From Pyrenula massariospora (lineage: Eukaryota; Ascomycota; Eurotiomycetes; Pyrenulales; Pyrenulaceae), in NCBI GenBank assembly GCA_021030905.1, contig JAGFMI010000006.1, positions 1,674,001-1,738,000 of the forward strand: a stretch of DNA of 64,000 nt, given 5' to 3'. This document shows, piece after piece, positions 10,450 to 22,103 of the stretch; position 1 is the stretch's first letter, and each line of letters opens with the position of its first letter. Below the pieces are notes generated by a model. The model searched no databases and had not been told where the DNA came from. It saw nothing but the letters and a program-made list of their open reading frames with translations. The translations under genes and the position numbers were made by a program.

Positions 10450-11660
10450 GCTAGTTTGAAATTTGATCAAGTATTTTCAGCAATGACGCTCCCTAGAATC
10501 GTGAAAGTTCTTGTATCTAGCGTTAGTGCCAGAAGAAATACAGTCTAGAGGCCTCGAGACCGTTCAATTTGTATTCTTCTATCTTTGTTGAACCTTTCGA
10601 TGAGACCGGAGCCACTATCTTCGTACCCACAAAGAAAGTCTCCATCGTAACAGGTTGAAAATTTTCATATCAAGGAACTCGAGCAAGACGATCTCGATAG
10701 CGTTGTTGAAGCTCGGGAAAACAAAATTGAAGAGTCAATGCCAAAGTTGTGGAAAAGCCATTGTCAAGAAGGAGCGAAACACAGTGACGTTGCAACGTAA
10801 TAGGAAGGGCAGATACGAATTTGCTATCTCATGACCCGGGAATTATGTCAGCATACATGCGAGACGGTGTTCAGCCTCTTTACATTCTGCAAGAACTCCA
10901 AGCAACGGAGGGTTGTCCGAAGTAGACGTTGATTCCCTCCCCAACCTTCTCCGCCAGCGTAAGCTTTCCAGGGAAAGGCCTATCTTATCTTGTCAGCTAG
11001 GCAGACATGCCTCTACACTTTGGCCAACCTTACAAGTGGGTTTCGTCGTTTAATAACCTCGAGCCATATCTAAACTTCCCAAATATTATCACCATGAACC
11101 CTGCAGCACCTCGTACCTGGTCCTCCGTTCTGAAATTTTTCTGCTGGCATCGTAACCCAAACAAAATGTCATGCCCCTTTCAACGCCAGACGTAGTTGGG
11201 TGGAGCCCCGTAGACTAGTCGTCGTCCACGCCAGCTCGAGCTGTGTGCCTTGTCCCGGGCCGGAATTCAACTTCGGCGGGTGCGCCGATGAGACCTGCTC
11301 GCGAGAGCTACAGGCGTTGGAGATCATCGTGGAGATGATGAGACAGAGCACTACGCCGTCCATGCAGAGGTGGATCGATGCCGCGAATACACCAGTGCGG
11401 GAGACGCAGGAACATGAGACTGCAGGCCCCCCTGAGAGCGAAGCTGTAATGCAAAGAAACCGTCCTGCTATGAAACCGCTAAATCCACAGCCGCCGAGGC
11501 GGACAGAGCGGACAGGAGGCGCAGGAACGCAGTAGCTGCTGATTGTTAGCTATCGTAACCAGTGGGATAACATCTAAAATTTGTCTCACGAATAGTCTCC
11601 AGCATGGCTCAACAGAGAGATTTGGCCTCTCTGATAGATGCGAACGAGATAGATAGGCGC
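10450..11660. other. No supported gene
   Basis: A GC-richer frame at 11200-11535 starts only with GTG and has no domain. Otherwise nothing is recognisable. Confidence 0.4.
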
Positions 11661-11894
11661 GTGATACTCTATAGAGTTATCTTCGACGATCGTATATTCC
11701 GATGAACTTATCTAGACTGCTGTTGCCTTCGCCACCATTCCCGCAGCGCTTCCTGGCATGCCTCCTTCCGGTGGTCGTCCGGCTACCTATGATCGCTGTA
11801 GATCCTGCGCAATTCCTATTGTTCGGTTCTCGGTCAGTAGAGCATCCCGCAATCTCTGCTTTCCTTCTATTTCGGTCGACCGAAGCCAGTAGAT

Positions 11895-12905
11895 TCACAG
11901 AAAGGGGAGCACCACCAGCAAGCGCATCGTCGAAAAGGGGGAAGAGAATAAAGGAACCTCCCCAAAAGTGAATTATGTAGAGAAGAAGAAGAAGAAGAAG
12001 AAATTCTCGACGAAAAACCAAAGCGTGAAAAAACCTTACCTCGATCTCATCACACTGCCAATCCCTGGGCTCCGTTGCGCCCGCGACCCAAAAATACAAA
12101 CTCGGCCACACCTCCCCCCACCCGCCGCCGCGGTGGTAGCTATCGGCGGCACACCGAGCACCTCCATATCCCACCACTCGCGCTTGAGCTCCGCGGCCCA
12201 GTCCGTGACCGTGAGCGTCGATCCCTCGCACCAGGTGTCGCGCCAGCGGCTCGGGTCGTCCGGGGGATAGGTTGAGGGGTAGGCGAAGCGGACGGCGGTG
12301 TAGGGGGTGACGGTGCCGTCGGAGGTGTCGATGTAGTAGATGCAGGCTTCGCGGTTGGTGCCGGCGGTTAGTTGGATCACCCAGGGTGGCGGGGAGGTGT
12401 TGGTTGTTTCCGAGGAGGGGGAGGGGGACGATGATGATGGGGCGGAAGGGGAGAGCACGTCGTACATCCAGCCCGGGCGCGTGCGGGTGGTGAGGGAGTG
12501 GTCGCGGGCGGCGAGGCGGTAGTGGCAGGGGAAGTATTCGGGTTGGATCCAAAGCGGGGGGAAGGGTGGTTGGCGTCTGTGGCGGGGTCATGGGAGGAGG
12601 CTTAGGGGAGGTATTGGAGTAGGGCGGCGGCTTCGGGGTATTTTGTGGATCCCAGCGGGTGGGAGGGTTGAGGGAGTGATCGAGGACCAGCCCGTCATCG
12701 GAGACGGGGGAAGTGCAGGTGCGAGGCGGGGATATAGGGGAGGGAAGTATATAGAGAGGTTATGGCGGTGATGACGGCGGAGCGTTGGCAGTGAGCGGTC
12801 CGGCCGCCGAGGCGCGCTACACCGTCTACACGATTCTTCGTGCTTGGGACTAGAACAATAGGGTTCGAGACAGGAGGTTGAAATGTGATAGCACTTGGAA
12901 ATTGT
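11895..12905 (-). pseudogene. GC-rich gene of unknown function broken by several frame changes
   Basis: Protein-like stretches follow one another in changing frames on the minus strand. From about 12905 a frame gives AITFQPPVSNPIVLVPSTKN and later AVITAITSLYTSLPYIPASH. It switches at a C-run near 12705 to SDDGLVLDHSLNPPTRWDP, switches back for STKYPEAAALLQYLP, then moves to a third frame for WIQPEYFPCHYRLAARDHSL through ACIYYIDTSDGTVTPYTAVR to DWAAELKREWWDMEVLG. At the six-base G-run near 12115-12120 it moves again to EVWPSLYFWVAGATEPRDWQ. A good donor (gtaagg) follows CDEIE at about 12035; the putative intron beyond it holds a (GAA)n run near 11980-12002. At least four one-base shifts, several at homopolymer tracts, mean either a decayed gene or assembly indels. 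I do not recognise the family. The left boundary is uncertain. Confidence 0.5.
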
Positions 12906-14108
12906 CAATGACGATTTAGGCACTGTAGTAATAGGAGATGCGCCCAGATGGAACAGAGCCTCGAACGCACAGCTTCAGTTCAAGACTGACAGGTCCTCCG
13001 TAGATTCCTGTGCAATAAACACCCTGTTTCGTGCCTTCACTAGGCTCTAGGCAACTAAGGGCAACCTCATCATCAATCAGCAGGCTATGCTGTAAGTTCA
13101 TGACTCCTCAGCGAATCTAAGGACAATGATACAGAAAAGTCGGAACATCCTTACATTTTTAAAATAGGGAGGCGCGAAAAACAAGACTGCAGCCGCATCT
13201 GGTTTCCCGCGTGCAGTCGAACCGTTGACATGAGCACGGCAACCTCCGGCGAGAAGCTCGTAAAGTGAGTGTGGTTACGTTGAGCAGAGCTGTGAGAATT
13301 CTGTCAAAGTAGGTCAGCCCCGCATGTGCCGCATTTGTTTCAAACCTTGCGGCAGTGACTTGCGTTCATATCCGCCCTATCGGAGCTGCATTTTGGGAAC
13401 CTAGTAGAAAAAGATGACCTGAGACCAAGGAGAGCTTACAAAGCAAGCTGCAGAGCCCTAGATTCCATGACGATCATTGGTGATTAAGGGCTAAGGCCTG
13501 ATAGACAAGCGGGCTGAGGAGCAACTGAACAGGGAATGCAGTATGTTTGCGCTTCTAATCAGGAACGTGCAGTCGTAGATAGCTGCAGGGAGTGAACGCC
13601 ACATTCAAAAGTGCGATAGTGGGCCAGGGGACTTTCGCTCGATCATCACAAATCCGCCCAGACAACCTTTTAACAGCGCAATTTGTTGACTTCGACAAGT
13701 GCTGCATGCAAGGGTCGTTGCATCAAGCATACGGACGTATGCGAAGCGGCCATTCGTTAATGCTCTTCCTACTATTGGCCACCTGACCGGGAGTTACAAA
13801 CCATCAAAAAAAATGCATGACGAGTGTTGTTGGCTCAGAATCCCTGACTTTCTCAGGTGCCAGGTTTCGCGAAAGCATACATCTCTAGTCGGTAGCTAGC
13901 AGTGAAATGATTGGAGGAGAGCTAAACTGAGTCTGCAGACCTTTGAATGGGGGCAGGAACTGGAGGTCCTTCCTCAGCTTTGGGGGCTCGAACTCTAGGT
14001 CGTCATAAAACAAAATGTAGTCGTTGCTGCACGACCTGAGAGGTTGAAAGCGGTTGAAAGAACATTGTTATCTTTTTTTGACTGTTGAAATTTGATACTG
14101 CTATCACC
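12906..14108. other. No supported gene
   Basis: Short frames only; the right end must contain whatever promoter the rhodopsin-like relic had. Nothing else is recognised. Confidence 0.4.
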
Positions 14109-15449
14109 ATGAATACTTCTGGCTCTGAATCAGCTCAGCTTCTGACCAGTCTCTGCATCGGTATGATTGTTATTGCGACAGTGGCCGTTGCTCTTCGCTT
14201 CTGGTCCCGGGTTGTTACATACAAACCACGCTCACGAAAACCACGTTTCTGGTGGGATGATTGGCTCTGCCTTCTGGCTCTAGTAAGTAGCACCGCAAGC
14301 ATATACCGTGTGGAGAATCCGTTCTTACTGGATAAAACTTTCATAAGCCTTTCTCTTTGACTCAATGTGGCCTTTCGCTTTACTGGGCTAAAATTGGGTT
14401 TGGCAAGCATACACAGACCGTGGTACCTAGCGACGTAGAACTGAGTCTCAGGATGCTCTATGCAGGGTTAATAATTTACGATGTCGCTATATCCTTACCG
14501 TAACTATCAGTTCTTTTCTTCTACTCTCGGCTCTTTGCAGGTTCTAATAGTGGGAAGTTCAAGATCATGCTTTGGACTACCGCTTTTCTTGTAATTGCGT
14601 GGCTTCTGTTTGCCATTCTGTCGAACACCTGGCAGTGCAGACCTATTTCTAAGACTTGGAATCTACTAGAACCCGGTCATTGTATTAACAACTACGGATG
14701 GTGGTTGATTGCCACAATCTTAAGCGTCATTATTGATGTGATGATAATGATCTTACCCCTTGGCAAGCTGAAGACGTTGAAAATGAAGCCGCTCAAGAAG
14801 ATCGTAGTGGTAGGAATACTAATGTGTGGATACAGGTAAGATCAGTTAATATGCAGTGATCTATGGGTACAACTAATTGAATCAAGCGTGATTGTTATTT
14901 CAATTGGACGCCTTGTATCAAATGTCCGAGTGGGGCCTACTTTGACAAAAGATATCGATTGTAAGTTCTTAAAAATACTTCTTCCTCTATCTTAGACTGC
15001 TTGGAAAGATTATGGGGGTTTCTAAAGGCTACCGGGGGAATTTACGAATGAAACCCCACAAAGGTCTACATATACTAAGAAAACAAGACAAAGTTGTGCG
15101 GATCATCACTTGGAGTACAGCTGAGGCACCGATCTCGATTCTCGGCGTTTGTTTGCCAAACATCTTCGCGTTGGTCAAATACGGTCTGGCACGACGACCT
15201 TACAATCTCCTGAGTTCGCTTACAAGCGCGTTTGAAACGGTAGGGGGGAGCTCCAGCAAGTCCTACGTACGTAGCGGGGATGACGAGGAAAGAATGTATG
15301 AAGTGAATATGGTTGGCAGCTCAAAAACCTTTTGCATGGGTGGTAAGAAATCGCTAGCTGGAGGAGCGGACCAGTCAAGCAACAACTTTGAATTGGCTCC
15401 TCCGCAAGCAGTACATATACGGCATGGGGCTGATGTGATGCATACTTGA
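14109..15449 (+). pseudogene. Rhodopsin-fold integral membrane protein, inactivated by a nonsense codon
   Basis: A fungal seven-helix rhodopsin-domain protein (PTH11/SAT4-like group). Exon 1 (14109-14282) gives MNTSGSESAQLLTSLCIGMI and ends WDDWLCLLAL. Intron 14283-14347 has donor gtaagt and acceptor cataag. Exon 2 (14348-14835) gives SLYWAKIGFGKHTQTVVPSD, then YDVAISLP, a TAA stop at 14511-14513, and continues LSVLFFYSRLFAGSNSGKFK in the same frame. An intron follows to 14886, and exon 3 (14887-14960) gives SVIVISIGRLVSNVRVG. The last exon contains ITWSTAEAPISILGVCLPNI and a polar tail ending at 15449; its 5' edge is uncertain (aag acceptor near 15092 fits best). The stop falls where relatives have a charged residue before the leucine-rich helix; no plausible intron removes it. 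All other splice sites are intact, so inactivation looks recent, or the base is an error. Confidence 0.8.
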
Positions 15450-16786
15450 CAGTGTACATTGCTTGGAACGATATAAGTGTTGCTTCTACAGGACTGGGAA
15501 GTGGTATGAATTTGAAGTTCATAATCATAATTATTGTGGTAGGCTCACGAAGAGGACTCTCTTGATGAAGGCGATGCAAAAGACGAAGTGAGAGGCTTAC
15601 ATCGAAGACCCGTTCGAAAGGTCAAAACTACAGTACCTCTTTCGAAGGAGAGATTCAGGGAACTCACGGAAAAGGAAATCAGGTATCATGTCAGGAATTC
15701 TTCAAGAGTAAGAGGACTGAATCAGTATTTTTAGAGAGCAATAGGCATTTGCACGTAGACAAAGGACAATACTGTCATCTTTAACTCTGCGGTTTTACCA
15801 AATCATTACATAATACTATTTGGCTCATGAATAACCAAATATCGGAACCATTCCCTTGTATTTCTAATATGCCTTGTTCTTGTGCAGCGGCATCCAGTGC
15901 CACCTCGCTGCGATATTGTCAAACGGAGATGGGGCAGGCCAAGACAAGCACATATTACTGCCTGTATAAATTATATAGAGATTTATAAGCAGACAGAATT
16001 TTCATATCTTCTTAGCACGCCTGTCATGCTAGTTAGGTCGACCCAAAACAGCTGCTTTGTTTGACATCATTCTAGAGCCTTGTTGCCATATTTGGAAGCT
16101 TACATTGACCTTAGCAACAAGTCGATGCGAGGCATCGATGATCTTATTCGGAACGAGGCAACCAGGCGGTTGATCCACGCATACCACGGTCGATGTGCGC
16201 GGATTCCGACGTCTATTGGTAAGCACATTGCACACGTTAGTCACCCATGCGAAAGCCAAAGGAATAGCCCCAGCATAAATTGTACACTGCATCTTGCAGG
16301 GATGCTGTCCGAGATTAGTGGTTGATGGAATGACCGTCAAACTTGTGCCGTGATAGCCGTAGATGAGTCCTTGATTGAAGCTATCCCCATTTGGGAAGCT
16401 CTTGCACGTGGGGAGAGGGTCAATGCCTGGGAATTCATGGCTGAATATACTTTGTCAGACAACATAACAACATGGCCTTGACTACCAAAAATTTCTAGAT
16501 CTTTTGAGCGGTCATAAAGTAGCCGTTTCGAACTAGCGTCTAGTGAGATATGTAGATAATACCATTTCCTATATAAGACGATGCAGGTTCCACTTCATGG
16601 ACTTCTATGAGATTCAGAATAGAGCATGTGGTCTCATACTCAAATACGAGAAAGGCTATCCCATTTTCTTGCATAAATACATATCCTAAAGCGCAAAAAT
16701 ACCTAAATAGGCAAATAAATATCACCTCAAAGCAGACATATGGGACGGTCATGATGCGGAAGTCTCGCACTCTTCATCAGCCTCAG
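15450..16786. other. No supported gene
   Basis: AT-rich 1.3-kb gap between two convergent rhodopsin-fold genes. No frame with an ATG and recognisable content. Confidence 0.45.
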
Positions 16787-18046
16787 TCACACCTGCTCGG
16801 TCGGTCTTGCGCCCTCAAAATCGTTTATTTGACTGTCAACCATCAAGCCGCGCTCATAAGCCACGAGAAAATCATTCGTGACCAGTATTCCGTCTCCTTT
16901 TGGCTTCAGAGTAGTTTCTTCATCTTTCGATCGCTTACTAATCTTTTGTACCCCCATCTTAAAGTAACGGCTCTCGGTTTCGCGTTTGCTGCTTTGGTGA
17001 GGGATATTCCGCTTTGGGGTTATTATCAAGCTTCGCACTGCGCAGAGAGGTGTTTCACTGAGGAGAAAAGATAAGACCGGACGCATCTGAAGTAAGCATG
17101 CAGACACGAGGTAAACTGTTGCTTCAATCATAGTGTACACCACCACAGGTACTCCATGCCAAGAGTGATCATAGCTGGGTTGAAAAAGCACTATCTGACG
17201 TACAATGCAGACAATTATGCCCCTAGAAAAAGTCAAAACCACCATGGGACTTTGAGAGAGAAGTTTCTTACATGCTACCTAAGAAAGGAGTAGTAAGAAT
17301 TCCGGCCTTGACCCGCCACGGGACTTGCACCTTCCAAATTGTCGGTATCGGCAATATTCCCAAGCACAAATCACCTAGTATCATTGGGATAGGACCGAAT
17401 CGAATCAAAAACATAGGCCTTACGCATGTCCCATCAACACTAGGGTTCCAAAGCTTCTTCACTGGTCGGCATTGAAAGATTGCTATTGGGATCTCAATGA
17501 CAGTGCAAATGATGATGAAGAGACCCACAAGCTTTGCGGCGAGTCGATCCTTTTTTCCGGTGAAGATGGAATGATAGACGAAAAGTACGGCCAATCTTGA
17601 GCATGTGGCGGATGCTAGGAAAAGAACAGGCCCGGCTATGAAAGCGGTCTTTTGATAAACGGCGTAGATCTCTGGGTAGATGATTAAGGACTCCATGTGT
17701 CGGCCAGAACGACCAAGCTTCACTGATACTGCATTTTTTCTCAGACCCTTCCACACATTATGGACGATTGTAAAAGCATACCTATGTAATTTGCGTTAAG
17801 TCCCCAGGAGAGCATCAGTCCTGCGAGTACAAGACAGTCGGCGGCTCGTACTCCACTTCGTTGAATCCATCTCGCCCAGAACCGTAGAGCAACAAACGTT
17901 ATATCCAAGACGATACAAGCAATGGCGGTCCTCAGTATCATGAAGCCACGGTCCTCGTCAAGGCGGGCCTGTCCATATCTGTCGAGCCACCATTGAGGTA
18001 TGGCCTCGTCATTGGAAAGTCGCGGGATATGTCTGTCACTTGACAT
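16787..18046 (-). CDS. Rhodopsin-fold integral membrane protein (fungal rhodopsin/PTH11-like)
   Basis: Three exons give 385 residues: 18046-17782, 17728-17272 and 17222-16787. Introns are 53 nt (donor gtatgc, acceptor atgcag) and 49 nt (donor gtaaga, acceptor tttctag), and the phases agree. After a polar N-terminus (MSSDRHIPRLSNDEAIPQWW) come helix 1 (RTAIACIVLDITFVALRFWA), helix 2 (ADCLVLAGLMLSWGLNANYI), the loop SGRHMESL, then helices including FIAGPVLFLASATCSRLAVL, VGLFIIICTVIEIPIAIFQC, PIPMILGDLCLGILPIPTIW, GIIVCIVRQIVLF and YTMIEATVYLVSACLLQMRP. The cytoplasmic tail is basic and polar. The conserved pair linking the third loop and fourth helix (CRPVKKLWNP) fits the family. Many such proteins are putative receptors; the ligand is unknown. 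It is the intact cousin of the pseudogene at 14.1 kb but too different to be a recent copy. Confidence 0.85.
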
Positions 18047-19281
18047 GTCTCACAATGCGAAGGGACTATGTAAAAGCTGAATGGTGGCTGCTGGAGAAAT
18101 TGAGAGTATGTAAAGTCGACAAAGATGTATCATATCAGTGCATAGAAAACGGTTTGTTAGAATAGTATAGAACATGAGTTTACCCGCAGGACCTCGATGA
18201 ACCGATCAACAGGAATCATGGGCTTGGAATTCGAAAGGCATACTTCAAATTTCATAAAGCAAAAGAATCAATCACAGGTGTCAGAGATTGATCTACAAAG
18301 GTCATTGCCAGCCTGATGTGCCTTTTCGGGGCGGGTTATAACGCAGCAACCTTGGGGGCCACGCAGGAGATATGAAACAATTACGACTAAACCAATGAGG
18401 TGAGTGCTTTACGGCGCATACCTGTTGTGCAACGTGCAATACTTGTCAGTCTGTCGGGATAAAGTGCGCGAGCTTTAGGGCACAGGAGCCTGCCCCTCGG
18501 CCGCCATCCACTACTATAATTTCGTCAAAGAGAATACCGAACATGCTATGGACGGGCAAGAAGTCTCCACAGCAAACTAGTGAAAAGCTCTTGCGATAAT
18601 CAGAGCAGAGATGGTTCTGAGCAACATGGCAGCTTTCGAATTTGCGGCATAGAGTCATTCATTGTGAGTGTCCCCTTACAGCCCGTCAAATTCCAGAAAC
18701 TAAGACATGAAAAGGTGCCGTCAGCTATAGGAGCGATCGTCAAGCCAGGATATTCCGGCTGGAGGTCTTGCTTTGGATTGGAGCAACTGGGCTCCTGGGT
18801 CGTGTCGCAACGCGCGAATCAAGTCAACAACTCGTGTCGAAAGTTTCCTAGATGGCGCTGCGGCGTTGCGGCACGGCTCGGGATCATTTGGGGGCGCTAT
18901 ATTAGGGCATCCTTCCCAGGGGTGGAAAGAAAGTTTACCGCTGACATCGTAATTATTGCCACCCTATTTGGTAGGAAGTCCCTTACTACCGCTGCCGCAC
19001 TTCCGACGATCAGTCCGTGTGAACAAGATCTCAGCCGGTACATGCTTGTATTCTCCTTGCCATACATGCCTTGCTATCGAGAGCGGCGCAGAGCGGCGTA
19101 GATCCCTGCAAGAATGGCCAGCCGCCATTAAGGAGCTTCAGTTTCCCCTGTCAGCCTTGCCAAGATTTATGCCTGCTTCCTCCACACCGCAGAAAATCAT
19201 CTGCTTCTACAAAGCCTTCGCTAAGACGGGGACGAGCTTCATAAAGGTCTTCGTGCTCACCATTCCCTATCCCTCGTTTAA
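18047..19281. other. No intact gene; possible degraded 5' part of a transporter
   Basis: Frames open on the plus strand from 18580 onward show no clear transmembrane helices or motifs. If the transporter tail at 19282 once had an N-terminal part, it would have been here, but I cannot recognise it. Confidence 0.35.
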
Positions 19282-19668
19282 GAACTCGGCAAAGACATCG
19301 TTGGCGTCGTCATTTTCCAGACTCGCGTCCTTGGCGGTACGGTCGACCTCTCCATCGCGTCTAGCGTGCTCAACTACCTCCTCACCTCGCATCTGAAAGA
19401 CGGTGTCGTGGGCTTGCTGAACACCCTGCTCATCGATCCGACGATAATGCCAGCGAGGCGGCAGCTTGATGAGAAGAGAAAGGTATTGACGGCTTTTGCA
19501 GAGGGCTACAGTCTCGATGCGAAAATTATGGTCGGGTTCAGAGCGGCGCAGATGCTGGGCATTGTGCTGTCGCAGAGGAGGCCGCAGATAGTGCTTGAGA
19601 GGCCAGCGTGTCAGATGGATCGAACAAAGCAGGAAAAGTCAGAATCGACAGGAAGCAATTACCTCTGA
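19282..19668 (+). pseudogene. C-terminal remnant of a DHA2-type MFS efflux transporter
   Basis: The open frame follows a TAA at 19279-19281 and encodes about 128 residues. Its start has the penultimate-helix signature of fungal 14-helix drug efflux pumps (VIFQTRVLGGTVDLSIASSV). Its later part carries LTAFAEGYSLDAKIMVGF and AAQMLGIVLSQRRPQIVL, typical of the last helix and tail of the family. The extracellular loop between them is shortened and irregular. No matching upstream helices were found in frame, so only the end of the transporter remains. Substrate cannot be inferred. Confidence 0.65.
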
Positions 19669-20554
19669 GATCCTCGGCGGTAGCCTGCTACTGCTTGACA
19701 TACTGGCCGCCAACTTAGGTAAGTCACGTGAAGAATCAAAGAATTGCGTCAGGAAGAGCGTTTGATACAACGCTCTCTGGTACCACTGTAATGTCTCAAC
19801 CAGTCGGCAGCGATCCGTAATTACTACGTTCATGGCCTACATGACTACACGAAGTGTCTTGTACTTGTTACGCTCATTATTGACAGACGAGGTTCGAAAC
19901 TACAGAGTATAGAGGTCTGAAAAGTCCTGGAAGAAGGGTGGTGCGAGGTGCAAGTCAGGTACTGGAGCATCATTCAGGGCAGATTTTTCTAAATATCTCC
20001 AACGCTGCTAAAGCTCGGCCTCGTAAGTGATATCTTGCCTTTACCGGCCAGCCATTATGGACTGAATATTCGGGAGCTTCTTACACATCCAAATCTTATC
20101 AAGGCCTTGTAAACGCTCAAATTTGACCTATTGTTACCTACTTGGAAAAACCCTCTAATTCCTTTGCTTTATAATAGCTTAGACAATTCTTTCTGTGTAG
20201 ATTTCCTTCAAATGTATAAGAGACAATGCCATTTAAGAACTCCGTCATTATTCCCCATGTTGACAATGTGGCGTTCTGAAAGCGCGCCCTTTCAAGAAAG
20301 TCTCATGTCTACTAAATTTTCTTTGTTTGCGATCTCCCGACTAGTCCTCCTAGTCTCATCTCTTAGAGACTTGTATGACACCGGATTCCTTATTTGGGGA
20401 GAACTGCGGGCGTATTTAAGATGGTCTTTCTCCTGAGATATCGAGCATTTTAATCTATTCACACCATTTCAAGCTCTATATCTCTCATACAATTCCAAAG
20501 AACAACAGATATACCAAGCATCTCAGCTTCTCCTCACTTCGAAAAACCAAAAAT
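19669..20554. other. No supported gene
   Basis: AT-rich. A TATTTAA element at 20413-20419 lies about 140 bp before the small frame at 20555. Confidence 0.4.
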
Positions 20555-20770
20555 ATGTCGCAGTCAACTATGCCACAGTCCGGTATTAAGATCCCCACAG
20601 AGGAGCAATTCAAACTGGACAAATTGGCTCTACTCGAGATGGGGGCTGACGAACAAGATATACAATTTCTTCAAGAGTTCTTGGATAAATTGCTTGATCC
20701 ACAGAACCTAGCAAAGATTGTGCGAGAGTTTGAGACTACGTGGTCCTCCTGGATAGAAGGGACCACGTGA
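20555..20770 (+). CDS. Small hypothetical protein, 71 residues
   Basis: It starts with a good fungal context (aaaaatATGtcg) and a TATA-like element about 140 bp upstream. The product is acidic and mostly helical (TEEQFKLDKLALLEMGADEQ, then FLQEFLDKLLD) and ends WSSWIEGTT. No signal peptide or membrane segment. I do not recognise it. It could be a real small gene, the first exon of a longer one, or a fragment. Confidence 0.35.
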   Translation: MSQSTMPQSGIKIPTEEQFKLDKLALLEMGADEQDIQFLQEFLDKLLDPQNLAKIVREFETTWSSWIEGTT

Positions 20771-22103
20771 GGTTTGCTTTTGGAACTAGAACGATCTAGA
20801 CTGAGGTCTAGAGAGTGGTAATTGTGTATTTTAGATGACAATTCGTCCACGTGAAATTTAATTGTTTCAAACTCATCATAACGTGTATTTCCTTCTAACA
20901 ACCAAAAATTTGAGCCTTTGTTCCATTTGTTTAATGGAATACAGTGAGACTTCTGGCTGGCTATTCTATTTAGGGCTATAGCTCAATCAAGTCTGACCGA
21001 CTTCTGACACGAGCGTTTACTGGTCCTCTTTCAAGCAATAAATGATAAGCAATTAGTCGTATCTTTGTAATCTCTGTTTCAACCCTCTGTAGGCCCTAAG
21101 CGAGTCTGAAACTTTGTCAATGTGGCTTCGAGCTTCTCGGTCTCATGTTGGCAGGAGGTCAGTTTTTGACAGGGTCTATTCAAAAGCGTTCCCAAATTCT
21201 TTTTTCATAGCCCCTGGCAAATACTATCGCTTCAAGCTTCAGTCTGTTATATAGTGTCATGAGATCTTTGTGGTGTAGACTGCTCTACTGTTAGGATTGT
21301 AGCAGTACAACAAAGACAAGATAGCAGAATACTTTCCCTACGTGTCAGACCATGAATCCGTGCTCCAGAATTTGAATGACTAATGAACTGAGAAAGATAG
21401 AACGTTAATTCATACCGCACTACGCGATACGGCTCCAGGACAACCTTGGCGCCGTTTTCCAGGTCTTACTCTTTTAGGGTTTGGTCCTAGTTCTCGGAAG
21501 TGCATGACTTTCAGATACTAGACTCAGTTTTGACAGCGTAGACTCATTCAACATGTCTGAGAAACATAATGAACAAAAATATTCAACCATTTACAGGGTA
21601 GCAAGTGAGCAGGCTTGAGTTAAGTTTTCTCTCTTTATCATCAGGGCAAAAAAGCATAATGATCACCAACATTGCGACTTAGGTATAATGAGACCCTGGT
21701 AAGAAGGTCAAAATCGGAAATCCAGGGACATTTATTCTGGAACATCTACACTGAAGGATAATAAAAAAGTAAGATATTGGGTGTATCATACTTCTAGCAA
21801 AATCATGTGTTCCCTCACTCCAGACACTTAAGCTAAATACAATTTCAGTCTGTCCGGCAGTAATCATCAAATCTGTTAAGATCTGAGGACCATGTCGTCT
21901 ACTGGTGCATTTCCGAAAGTTTGGACTAGTTGCGACTTCTATACCAGATGCACTCGGAAGCTAAATCCACTAAAGCAAGGCAATCACCTTAGACCTACCA
22001 ACCGTTGTTGCTTTAGACAAATATGTTGGCGCATCAAGCTCAATCCCGGGTAAGACCATCTTCCAGCGCTCCACTATGCCCGAATATAGCGGAGACATTC
22101 AGG
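20771..22103. other. No supported gene
   Basis: AT-rich 1.3-kb gap containing the 3' flank of the HET gene. Nothing recognisable. Confidence 0.45.

Noticed and set aside
11200-11535. Open frame of about 110 residues on the plus strand
   Set aside because: It starts only with GTG, has no ATG near its beginning, no recognisable domain and no splice-linked partner.
20555-20770. Small 71-residue gene as a further member of the helical family
   Set aside because: It has a similar TATA spacing and a Trp-rich end but lacks block 1 and the Y-x-x-L-L core, so kinship is not supported.
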